The notes: a model not told the origin generated them from the sequence alone. Counted from the stretch's first letter, positions 1-5,262 are shown. The stretch: 6,050 nt of DNA from Natronohydrobacter sp. (GCA_007117255.1 SKGU01000340.1:1-6050), one strand, 5' to 3'. Translations and numbers: made by a program.

Positions 1-105
1 ATCTTCAACATCATCGCGCTCTATTTCCTGATGCCGATCGTCAAACGCGAGTTGAACAGCTATCTGCTGCGGCTGAAATCGGGGCAGATCAAGGCGTATA
101 AGTAA
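1..105 (+). CDS. C-terminal end of a probable alanine/glycine:cation symporter (partial)
   Basis: Frame 1 is open from the window edge to a TAA at 103-105 and gives the last 34 residues of a protein that starts outside the window. The tail has a hydrophobic stretch (FNIIALYFLMPIV) followed by a basic, tyrosine-rich end (KRELNSYLLRLK, ending KAYK). That is what a final transmembrane helix and its cytoplasmic tail look like. From memory, the 'ALY-L-P-VKREL-Y' pattern resembles the C-termini of sodium:alanine symporters (AGCS family) of Rhodobacterales, but 34 residues cannot prove the family. Another polytopic permease is possible. The gene converges on the LysR gene, and a strong hairpin lies between them. 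Confidence 0.45.
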   Translation: MFNIIALYFLMPIVKRELNSYLLRLKSGQIKAYK

Positions 106-127
106 CTCTGGCCTGTGTGACGGTCCT

Positions 128-159
128 GTAGGGTGCGTGGCTCGATCCACGCACCCTAC
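128..159. repeat. Perfect 13-bp inverted repeat (REP-like palindrome or bidirectional terminator)
   Basis: GTAGGGTGCGTGG (128-140) and CCACGCACCCTAC (147-159) are exact reverse complements around a 6-nt loop (141-146); T127/G160 could add a wobble pair. The hairpin sits between two convergent genes, where it could end transcription from both sides. Neither strand has a T-run after it, so it is not a classic intrinsic terminator. The GTAGGGTGCG...CGCACCCTAC pattern resembles dispersed extragenic palindromes (REP/RAYT-type) seen in many Proteobacteria. Only one copy is present here, so the dispersed-repeat reading is inference. Confidence 0.7.
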
Positions 160-187
160 GTTATGTCCGCGACCATGCGCTGTAGGC

Positions 188-1066
188 TCATGCAGCGACT
201 GTTTTCGTGGCGGCCGGGTTCGACCAGCCCTCGCGCATCATCTCTGCGAGCGCAAGCACGCCCGGCGCGTCTTCATTGGGGCGCAGATAGAGGTTGATCT
301 TCTGGCGCGTCAGTTCCGGCAAGGCCCCGCCATGGTCAATCCGTGCCGTGCTGGCAGGCTCAGTCCCTGCCAAAAGCGTATGCACGGCCATATCGCAGGT
401 GACAGCGGCTTCCAATGTCCGGTCGGATTCGCTCTCGACTGCCGCGACCCAAGATATCCCGGCACTGTCCAATGCCCGGATTACACCTGACCTGAACGCA
501 CAGTAGCGCCCAACGGCCAGACGTAGCGGGCGTTCCTGCCAGCATGTACCGCCATGCGCGCCGATCCAGACCAGATCGCGTTCGCAGAGTGTTTCCGCCT
601 CTGGTGGGCAATAATCCTCCGTGGTCAGGATCAGGTCACAGCCCCCATTGCGAAACTGTTCCAATGCCTTGTGGGTATGGGTGGCCTGAAGCTGCACCTT
701 CATACGCGGATAGGCGCGCAGAAAGGCTTGCAGGATCGGCGGGATCACCGGGGTGACAATATCATAGGGCACGGCCAGCCGGATCTCGCCCGACAGATCA
801 TCATCGGTCAGCCGCCCGACCACTTCGTCATTCAGGACCAGCATGCGGCGCGCATAGGACAGAAGCTGCTCGCCTGCCGCTGTCGGCACCATCGCGCGAC
901 CACGACGCTCGAACAATGCAAGCCCCAGACTGTCTTCCAGTCGTTTGATCTGCATCGACACCGCCGATTGCGTCAGGTTCAGCATGCTGGCCGCGCGAGT
1001 CACCCCGCCTTGATCCTGAACCGCCAGAAGCGCGCGCAGGGCCGTCATGTCCAGATTGCGTTTCAT
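188..1066 (-). CDS. LysR-family transcriptional regulator
   Basis: This 292-aa protein has the usual LysR length and layout. Residues 1-63 form the N-terminal winged helix-turn-helix, with the signature AASMLNLTQSAVSMQIKRLE at about 25-44 and LFERRGR at 51-57. A linker helix follows, and a periplasmic-binding-like effector domain spans about 92-285 (starts GEIRLAVP). It should bind DNA as a tetramer and respond to a small molecule that cannot be inferred from sequence. The ATG at 1066-1064 is preceded by AGGA (1078-1075) at 8 nt, which supports this start. It is transcribed divergently from the DUF1127 gene across 125 bp, the standard arrangement for a LysR regulator and its target. A T-N11-A palindrome lies in that gap. 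The product is confident; the target and ligand are not. Confidence 0.93.
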   Translation of the reverse strand: MKRNLDMTALRALLAVQDQGGVTRAASMLNLTQSAVSMQIKRLEDSLGLALFERRGRAMVPTAAGEQLLSYARRMLVLNDEVVGRLTDDDLSGEIRLAVPYDIVTPVIPPILQAFLRAYPRMKVQLQATHTHKALEQFRNGGCDLILTTEDYCPPEAETLCERDLVWIGAHGGTCWQERPLRLAVGRYCAFRSGVIRALDSAGISWVAAVESESDRTLEAAVTCDMAVHTLLAGTEPASTARIDHGGALPELTRQKINLYLRPNEDAPGVLALAEMMREGWSNPAATKTVAA

Positions 1067-1092
1067 ATCACGATTCCTGATGCTTTAGATCA

Positions 1093-1136
1093 AAAACATT
1101 CGTTTTCATTGTGTCGGATGTGGCGCTAATCATCAA
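1093..1136 (-). promoter_or_regulatory. Putative promoter of the LysR gene, overlapped by a small palindrome
   Basis: On the minus strand, TTGATG (1136-1131) and CACAAT (1113-1108) are separated by 17 bp. Each matches the sigma-70 -35 and -10 consensus at four of six positions. The expected transcription start near 1101 leaves a leader of about 35 nt before the ATG. AAAAC-ATTC-GTTTT (1093-1106), a perfect 5-bp inverted repeat, covers that start point and could be a second regulator site used for autorepression. The assignment is from motif matching only. Confidence 0.35.
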
Positions 1137-1163
1137 GAGTGAACATGCTAAACGCTATTCGCA

Positions 1164-1176
1164 TCACAAATTGTGA
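1164..1176. promoter_or_regulatory. T-N11-A palindrome, candidate LysR operator
   Basis: TCACAA-A-TTGTGA is a perfect 6-bp inverted repeat around a single central A. It starts with T (1164) and ends with A (1176) exactly 11 bases apart, matching the classical LysR-type T-N11-A box. It lies between the divergent LysR and DUF1127 genes, ending 3 nt before the AAGGA ribosome binding site of DUF1127 (1180-1184). This position suggests control of the DUF1127 gene, more likely repression than activation because the site sits at or downstream of any plausible promoter. Binding by the neighbouring LysR protein is inference. Confidence 0.45.
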
Positions 1177-1191
1177 CGAAAGGACAGCATC

Positions 1192-1401
1192 ATGCTGCGC
1201 GCGATTCAGGGACGTATAAGCTCAAGATTTCGTTTGTCGGACAGTATCTCAGTCGCCCGGCTATTCGTGCTGCGCCGTACGCGGACGCATCTGGCAAAAC
1301 TCGATGATCATATGCTTGATGATATCGGTCTGACCCGCGCGCAAGCCGAAACAGAGGCCGCGCGCAAGCTATGGGATGCTCCGGCGCATTGGCTGGAGTA
1401 A
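1192..1401 (+). CDS. DUF1127 (YjiS-like) small basic protein
   Basis: This 69-aa protein ends in a DUF1127-type module from about residue 27: arginine-rich RRTRTHLAKLDDHMLDDIGLT, then a short helix and a WDAP...W tail. The 'L-LDD-ML-DIGL' core is the diagnostic part of the family. The first 25 residues (with arginines and serines) make it longer than the roughly 45-50-aa minimal members. There is no signal peptide or membrane segment. DUF1127 proteins are common in Alphaproteobacteria, often in several copies. Some have been linked to RNA binding, phosphate or carbon metabolism and stress, but the role of this one is unknown. AAGGA (1180-1184) lies 7 nt before the ATG. It diverges from the LysR gene and is preceded by a T-N11-A palindrome, so LysR control is likely. 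Confidence 0.85.
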   Translation: MLRAIQGRISSRFRLSDSISVARLFVLRRTRTHLAKLDDHMLDDIGLTRAQAETEAARKLWDAPAHWLE

Positions 1402-1403
1402 GC

Positions 1404-1452
1404 GAAAAAGCCCCACGCGCAACGGTCGCAAGCTCGCCCGTGTCGCGGTGGG
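1404..1452 (-). terminator. Hairpin with T-tract, probable terminator of pmtA between convergent genes
   Basis: The gap between DUF1127 and pmtA folds into one long imperfect hairpin. The outer stem is 1412-1419 with 1444-1452, 8 pairs and one bulged G at 1447. The inner stem is 1422-1428 with 1435-1441, 6 pairs and one mismatch, with loop CAAGCT (1429-1434). Read on the minus strand, the stem is followed by GC and then TTTTT (1409-1405), the form of an intrinsic terminator for pmtA. In the plus direction the nearest T5 (1472-1476) lies about 20 nt beyond this hairpin, after a weak 4-bp stem (1458-1461/1468-1471), so termination of the DUF1127 transcript is less clear. Confidence 0.5.
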
Positions 1453-1462
1453 CGCGCGCGGA

Positions 1463-2080
1463 TCAGGCCGCTTTTTCCATACGCAGAAACGTAAACAGCC
1501 CCAGCGAGGTCAGTGGTTTCTCTTCGACAAGCTGCAGCTCATTGACACCAAGCACGCGATCCTTGGGGAAATTGGAATGCCAGCCCAGATAGTCTGCAAA
1601 AGGTGCGAATTTGCGCTCCAGCCAGGCCAGCCAGCCTTCGTCGCGCGCGAAGTGATTGACCAAAAGCACATGCCCGCCGGGTTTGCACACACGCGCCATC
1701 TCGGCCATGACTTGTTCGGGGTCAGGCACCACCGAGATCAGATGCATCGCGACAACAACGTCAAAGCTCGCATCCGGGAAATCGAGCTTGCGTGCATCCA
1801 TCTGGCGCAATTCGCGCACATGGGACAGGTTTTCCTCGGCCACCTTGGTGCGAGCGCGTTTTAGCATTTCTTCCGAAAAATCGATCCCGGTCACGTCCAG
1901 ATCGGCGCGGTAATATGGCAAGGCCAGCCCCGTTCCGACACCTACTTCCAGAATTCGGCCGCCAGTTTCGTTAACAACCTTGGTGGCATGCCGCCGCCCT
2001 GCATGGGTGATCTTGCCAAAGGTCATGTCATAGACCGGCGCCCAGCGCCGATAGCTGGATGTAATGGATTCGGGTTTCAA
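1463..2080 (-). CDS. pmtA: Phosphatidylethanolamine N-methyltransferase, Rhodobacter type
   Basis: This is a class I SAM-dependent methyltransferase of 205 aa. SAM motif I is ILEVGVGTGLALP (residues 43-55). The ribose-binding acidic residue D67 lies in VTGIDFSEEML, D95 lies in QMDA, and FPDASFDVVVAM follows at 101-112. The start SSYRRWAPVYD and the end LTSLGLFTFLR resemble the Rhodobacter sphaeroides PmtA, which methylates phosphatidylethanolamine stepwise to phosphatidylcholine at the membrane. I chose the TTG at 2080-2078 because a perfect GGAGGA (2093-2088) lies 7 nt upstream and the product length (205 aa) matches that family. The frame stays open to another TTG at 2152, giving 229 aa, but that start has no Shine-Dalgarno sequence and its extra residues show no domain. 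erpA lies 114 nt upstream on the same strand. A related ubiquinone/menaquinone-type methyltransferase cannot be fully excluded. Confidence 0.85.
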   Translation of the reverse strand: MKPESITSSYRRWAPVYDMTFGKITHAGRRHATKVVNETGGRILEVGVGTGLALPYYRADLDVTGIDFSEEMLKRARTKVAEENLSHVRELRQMDARKLDFPDASFDVVVAMHLISVVPDPEQVMAEMARVCKPGGHVLLVNHFARDEGWLAWLERKFAPFADYLGWHSNFPKDRVLGVNELQLVEEKPLTSLGLFTFLRMEKAA

Positions 2081-2107
2081 AGAGCAGTCCTCCGCTATCT
2101 GCGCACA

Positions 2108-2136
2108 GATGTGGGGCAGGGGGCGCAAAGCGTCAA
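2108..2136 (-). promoter_or_regulatory. Putative pmtA promoter
   Basis: On the minus strand TTGACG (2136-2131) matches five of six -35 bases, and CACATC (2113-2108), a poor -10, follows after 17 bp. Transcription would begin near 2101, about 20 nt before the TTG start at 2080 and just ahead of GGAGGA. If real, it lies inside the longer reading frame and excludes the upstream TTG start. GC-rich alphaproteobacterial promoters often have weak -10 boxes, so this is only suggestive. Confidence 0.33.
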
Positions 2137-2194
2137 CCCGAACTGAGCCCAAGGATGCTTAATTCTTCGTTATCTGCCTCAATCCATGCAGATG

Positions 2195-2527
2195 TCACAT
2201 AGAAAAGCTGATTCCGCATCCGCAACTTGACGAGGCGTTGGGGTTGTCGATCACGAAACGCGCGCCAATCAGTTCTTCGCTGAAATCGATCACGGCATTT
2301 TGCAGGAAGGGCAGCGAGACCGGGTCAATCAGCACCTTGTGCGCGCCGCGTTCCAGCACCAGATCGTCGGGCGCAGGCTCATCAAAGCGGATATCATACT
2401 GAAACCCCGAACAACCACCGCCATCGACAGCTACACGCAAGGCCTTGACCTCGCCTGTATCTTCGGCAATCTCGGCAAGGCGGTCAAAGGCGCGGTCGCT
2501 TACACGCGGTGGCAATGTGAGGGACAT
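2195..2527 (-). CDS. erpA: Iron-sulfur cluster insertion protein ErpA (A-type carrier)
   Basis: The protein is 110 aa, the full length of the HesB/IscA/ErpA fold. It carries the three conserved cysteines: C39 in GGGCSGFQY, and C102 and C104 in the C-terminal SCGCG motif. These bind a Fe-S cluster or iron in a dimer, and the carrier passes clusters to target enzymes in the cytoplasm. The ATG at 2527-2525 has a weak AAGG (2541-2538) about 10 nt upstream. ErpA is favoured over IscA or SufA because the gene is not in an isc/suf cluster and diverges from dgt, an arrangement I recall from other Alphaproteobacteria. The exact paralogue name is therefore partly by context. The gene could be co-transcribed with pmtA, 114 nt downstream, though pmtA may have its own promoter. 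Confidence 0.88.
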   Translation of the reverse strand: MSLTLPPRVSDRAFDRLAEIAEDTGEVKALRVAVDGGGCSGFQYDIRFDEPAPDDLVLERGAHKVLIDPVSLPFLQNAVIDFSEELIGARFVIDNPNASSSCGCGISFSM

Positions 2528-2545
2528 ATGATGCGGGCCTTATTT

Positions 2546-2577
2546 CTGATAACTTTGCTCTGATATAAGGCAGTCAA
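2546..2577. promoter_or_regulatory. Divergent erpA/dgt promoter region
   Basis: The region between erpA and dgt holds promoter-like elements facing both ways. For erpA (minus strand), TTGACT (2577-2572) is a good -35, followed at 17 bp by a poor -10, AGTTAT (2554-2549). For dgt (plus strand), TATAAG (2564-2569) matches five of six -10 bases but has no recognisable -35. The hexamer CTGATA occurs twice in direct orientation, at 2546-2551 and 2560-2565, overlapping both promoters. It could be a binding site for a shared regulator, but I cannot name one. Confidence 0.35.
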
Positions 2578-2606
2578 GCCCATTCGGCAAGATGGCGGGA
2601 GAGATC

Positions 2607-3821
2607 ATGCTCAAACCCTATGCGACGCGCTCTGAGGATTCGCGTGGACGTCTGCACGCGGAGTCCATGAGTACTTTCCGCTCGCCTTTCCAGCGCGACC
2701 GGGACCGGATCATTCATTCTTCGGCTTTCAGACGGCTGAAACACAAGACACAGGTGTTTATCGAGCACGAGGGTGACTACTACCGCACGCGGTTGACCCA
2801 TTCGATCGAAGTGGCGCAGGTGGCGCGCACCTTGGCGGGTGCACTGGGGCTGAACACTGATCTGGCCGAAGCGATCGCGCTTGCACATGATCTGGGCCAT
2901 CCGCCTTTCGGGCATACCGGCGAGGATGCGCTCTGCGATCTGATGGCCCCTTATGGCGGCTTTGATCACAATGCACAGGCGTTGCGGATCATCACCAGGC
3001 TAGAGCGCCATTACGCGGATTTCGACGGTCTGAACCTGACCTGGGAAACCCTGGAAGGGATTGCAAAGCATAATGGGCCAGTGACGGACCGGGCGGGCAA
3101 GCCGCTTAAGGGCGATGTGCTGCCTTATGCGCTGGCTGAATGCAACGCGGCCTTTGATCTGGAACTGCATGGCTTTGCGAGCGCCGAAGCACAAGTGGCC
3201 GCGATTGCGGATGACATTGCCTATAACCATCACGATCTGCATGATGGTTTGCGTTCCGGCCTGTTTGACGAGGCCGATCTGATGGAGCTGCCAATCACCG
3301 GGCCAGCATTCGCTGAGGTGGATCGGCTTTACCCCGGTCTGGAAGCGATGCGACGGCGGCACGAGGCATTGCGTCGTGTGTTTGGGGCTATGGTCGAGGA
3401 TGTGCTGCTTGTCGCGGGCACGCGTCTGGGACCAGCGGATTTGACATCGGCGCAGGATATTCGTGACCTAGACCTGAAGATCATTCGCTTCTCTGACAGG
3501 TTGTTCCGGGAATTGAAGGTGATCCGGCAGTTTCTGTTCACGCGCATGTATCGTGCGCCCAGCGTGGTCAGGATGCGGGAACAGGTGACGGGGATGGTGC
3601 GGGATCTGTTTCCGCTGTTCATGGCCCGGCCGGAGCTGCTGCCTGCAGAGTGGCGTCGTGATGTCGAGGCAGCACAGTCAGGGACCGAACTTGCGCGGAT
3701 TGTCGCAGATTATGTGGCTGGCATGACTGACCGTTTCGCGATTCAGGAACATGCGCGGCTTGTTATGCGTGAGGGGGGACGGCCCGTCGACCCCATCGAG
3801 GGGTCGGCGGGCCGGCGCTAA
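2607..3821 (+). CDS. dgt: Deoxyguanosinetriphosphate triphosphohydrolase-like protein (type-2 dGTPase)
   Basis: This 404-aa HD-domain protein matches the length of type-2 dGTPases (about 400 aa, shorter than the 505-aa E. coli Dgt). The N-terminal signature RSPFQRDRDRIIHS (25-38) with FRRLKHKTQVF (41-51) is typical. The metal-binding HD residues are H65 in RLTHS, H94-D95 in AHDLGHPPFGHTG and D201/D202 in IADDIAY. The family hydrolyses dNTPs to deoxynucleosides and triphosphate, balancing cytoplasmic dNTP pools; activity is often tetrameric and allosteric. I start at the ATG at 2607, which has GGAG (2598-2601) 5 nt upstream. The in-frame ATG at 2592 would add five residues but has no ribosome binding site. 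Family members I recall also begin near 'xPYATxxxxSRGRL'. The last 14 codons coincide with a strong hairpin. It diverges from erpA. Confidence 0.92.
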   Translation: MLKPYATRSEDSRGRLHAESMSTFRSPFQRDRDRIIHSSAFRRLKHKTQVFIEHEGDYYRTRLTHSIEVAQVARTLAGALGLNTDLAEAIALAHDLGHPPFGHTGEDALCDLMAPYGGFDHNAQALRIITRLERHYADFDGLNLTWETLEGIAKHNGPVTDRAGKPLKGDVLPYALAECNAAFDLELHGFASAEAQVAAIADDIAYNHHDLHDGLRSGLFDEADLMELPITGPAFAEVDRLYPGLEAMRRRHEALRRVFGAMVEDVLLVAGTRLGPADLTSAQDIRDLDLKIIRFSDRLFRELKVIRQFLFTRMYRAPSVVRMREQVTGMVRDLFPLFMARPELLPAEWRRDVEAAQSGTELARIVADYVAGMTDRFAIQEHARLVMREGGRPVDPIEGSAGRR

Positions 3822-3826
3822 AGCGC
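3780..3826 (+). terminator. GC-rich hairpins spanning the 3' end and stop codon of dgt
   Basis: GGCCCGTCGACCCC (3781-3794) pairs with GGGGTCGGCGGGCC (3800-3813) over 14 positions with one G-T wobble, and C3780/G3814 adds a pair. The loop is ATCGA (3795-3799). The stem lies wholly inside the last codons of dgt. Immediately after it, GCGC (3815-3818) and GCGC (3823-3826) can pair around TAAA, placing the stop codon TAA (3819-3821) in a small loop. There is no T-run, so it may be a Rho-assisted terminator, a processing or stabilising hairpin, or a pause site. Confidence 0.45.
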
Positions 3827-3958
3827 GGGCGCCCGTCTGACGGTGCGTTAGGTGTCAGAGGGCTTGGCTGCCTCGCTTCCGTCGCCAATGGCGGCACATC
3901 GCCCGGTTTGAGCAAGAGAGAGTGCTGTCGTCTCGACAGCCCGTAAGAGAGGACCGAT
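3822..3958 (+). promoter_or_regulatory. 137-nt leader of the PLP enzyme with a hairpin before the SD
   Basis: The leader holds a small stem CGCC-AAT-GGCG (3883-3893) and a perfect 7-bp stem GCTGTCG/CGACAGC (3924-3930/3934-3940) with the triloop TCT. The second stem ends 6 nt before GAGAGGA (3947-3953), the strong ribosome binding site placed 5 nt from the ATG. I looked for SAM-II and SAM/SAH riboswitch signatures, because the gene belongs to a sulfur amino acid enzyme family, and recognised none. No clear sigma-70 promoter is visible either. Confidence 0.35.
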
Positions 3959-5152
3959 ATGACTGACAAGACGACACTTGTGCGCCGTATGGCCTGGCCT
4001 GACAGCGCTTCGAGGCCAGTGGGTACACCGATCCAGCCTTCAGTGGTCTATGCCTCGCGCGATCCTGATATGCTGGATGCACAATATGAAGGCCGCCTTG
4101 ACGGATATACCTATGCGCGCGAGGGCCACCCGAATGCGACGGTGCTTGCGCGCAAGATCGATCAGATGGAAGGGGCCGAAGGGGGGCTTGTTCTTGGGTC
4201 AGGGATGGCGGCTGTTGCGGCTGTGCTGATGGGCATCTGCAAGGCGGGTGATCATGTTCTTGGGGGTGATCAGCTCTACGGGCGGTCCCTGCGGCTGATG
4301 CGCGATGACCTGCCGCGCCTTGGGGTTGCGACATCTCTGGCTGATCCGACTGATGCTGCGGCTTTCAGCGCGGCCATTCGGTCGGAAACGCGGATGATCC
4401 TGCTTGAAGTGGTCTCGAACCCGACGTTGCGCCTTGCTGATATCGACGCGATTGCGGCGGCCGCGCGTGAAAAGGGTGTTTTGCTGGTGATCGACAACAC
4501 CTTCACCACGCCGCGCGGGTTTCAACCTTTCGCGCATGGGGCCGATATCGTGATCCATTCGGTCACGAAATTGCTGGCGGGGCATTCGGATGCGACCCTG
4601 GGCTATGTAGCGGCGCGCGATCCGGCCTTGCGCAAGGCCATCTACGATTTCGCCACCACGACAGGCATGACACCAAGTCCATTTGATTGCTGGCTGGCCG
4701 AACGTGGATTGTATTCGTTTGATCTGCGGTATGACCGCGCAGAGGCAAGCGCGAAAGTGCTGGCTGATCATCTGGCAGGGCTGCCGGGGGTGAAGCGTGT
4801 GCTGTACCCGACGCGACCAGATCACCCCGATCATAATCGGGCCACGGCTCTGCTTGGCACGCGTGGCGGCCATATGGTGAGTTTCGAGATCGAAGGCGGG
4901 CGCGCGGCTGCCAACAGGCTGACGCATGCTGCGCCCGATATCGCATTTGCGCCAACGCTTGGCGATATCGGCACGACATTGTCGCATCCCGCCAGTTCAT
5001 CGCATCGCGGGTTGGGTGTCGAAGGCCGGGCCGCACTTGGCATCACAGAGGGTTTCTTTCGGGTCTCCGTGGGGATGGAGCCGCCGGAAATGCTGTGTGC
5101 CGAATTCGAAACCGCGATTGCGCAGAGCCAGAACGCGGATCAGGAAACATAA
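3959..5152 (+). CDS. Trans-sulfuration family PLP-dependent enzyme (cystathionine gamma-synthase/lyase-like)
   Basis: This 397-aa protein is a full-length Cys/Met metabolism PLP enzyme. Y52 and R54 in YTYAREGHPN would bind cofactor phosphate of the partner subunit. SGMAA (81-85) is the phosphate cup, Y107 (in LYGRS) stacks on PLP, and D179 (VIDNTF) contacts the ring nitrogen. K204 in HSVTKLLAGHSD forms the Schiff base, and R368 (FFRVSVGME) binds substrate carboxylate. The family covers cystathionine gamma-synthase, cystathionine beta- and gamma-lyases, O-acylhomoserine sulfhydrylases and methionine gamma-lyases. The cysteine diagnostic of methionine gamma-lyases (YGC) is arginine here (R109). 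Near the C-terminus, GDIGTTLSHPASSSH departs from the usual 'VE(T/S)L-SHPA(S/T)MTH'. Exact substrate is therefore open and no symbol is given. The ATG is set by GAGAGGA (3947-3953) 5 nt upstream. It acts in the cytoplasm, usually as a tetramer. Confidence 0.88.
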   Translation: MTDKTTLVRRMAWPDSASRPVGTPIQPSVVYASRDPDMLDAQYEGRLDGYTYAREGHPNATVLARKIDQMEGAEGGLVLGSGMAAVAAVLMGICKAGDHVLGGDQLYGRSLRLMRDDLPRLGVATSLADPTDAAAFSAAIRSETRMILLEVVSNPTLRLADIDAIAAAAREKGVLLVIDNTFTTPRGFQPFAHGADIVIHSVTKLLAGHSDATLGYVAARDPALRKAIYDFATTTGMTPSPFDCWLAERGLYSFDLRYDRAEASAKVLADHLAGLPGVKRVLYPTRPDHPDHNRATALLGTRGGHMVSFEIEGGRAAANRLTHAAPDIAFAPTLGDIGTTLSHPASSSHRGLGVEGRAALGITEGFFRVSVGMEPPEMLCAEFETAIAQSQNADQET

Positions 5153-5183
5153 TCCTTTCATCGCTTTGAATGCTTTTCGCTTG

Positions 5184-5251
5184 ACAGGTCAGGGTCGACT
5201 GTCCGACCCTGACACAATGTCGCAACAGGTCAGGGCGACACAGGCTCAGGG
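5184..5251 (+). repeat. Hairpin and three CAGGTCAGGG-type repeats in the CBS-gene leader
   Basis: ACAGGTCAGGG occurs at 5184-5194 and again at 5225-5235. A third copy with one inserted base, CAGGCTCAGGG, lies at 5241-5251 and runs into the SD of the CBS gene. The first copy is the 5' arm of a perfect 10-bp hairpin: GTCAGGGTCG (5188-5197), loop 5198-5203, CGACCCTGAC (5204-5213). No T-run follows on either strand, so if this ends the upstream transcript it is not a typical intrinsic terminator. TTGACA (5181-5186) resembles a perfect -35, but no -10 lies at 16-18 bp. The hairpin may instead be an operator or a leader RNA structure. Confidence 0.6.
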
Positions 5252-5262
5252 AGGGCGATCAT

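Noticed and set aside
554..1129. Open frame of 191 codons on the plus strand opposite the LysR gene
   Set aside because: It is fully antisense to a clear LysR protein, has no recognisable domain or good ribosome binding site, and its histidine/glutamine-rich composition is typical of a frame opposite a GC-rich gene.
1452..1460. Alternating GCGCGCGCG run as a special structure (Z-DNA)
   Set aside because: Nine bases of alternating GC are expected by chance in DNA this GC-rich.
1376..1864. Open frame of 162 codons on the plus strand opposite pmtA
   Set aside because: It starts inside the DUF1127 gene, overlaps the terminator-like hairpin and runs antisense to the methyltransferase. No family resemblance is seen.
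2172..2193. ATCTGC...GCAGAT inverted repeat just after erpA as a terminator
   Set aside because: Six pairs around a 10-nt loop with no T-run on the erpA strand is too weak, so read-through into pmtA remains possible.
3822..3958. SAM-II or SAM/SAH riboswitch before the PLP enzyme
   Set aside because: I looked for the conserved cores of both families and found no match by eye. Only generic hairpins are supported.
3855..4334. Proline/serine/glutamine-rich open frame of 159 codons on the minus strand
   Set aside because: It overlaps the PLP enzyme and its leader, and has low-complexity composition and no Shine-Dalgarno sequence.
4199..4987. Open frame of 262 codons on the minus strand opposite the PLP enzyme
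   Set aside because: The plus-strand frame has every catalytic motif of the family. The minus frame is arginine-rich with no domain, a common result of GC-rich coding DNA on the opposite strand.
5181..5209. TTGACA at 5181-5186 as the -35 of a promoter for the CBS gene
   Set aside because: The -35 is perfect, but at 16-18 bp the sequence is GC-rich (CGACCC region) with no -10 likeness, and it lies inside the hairpin.
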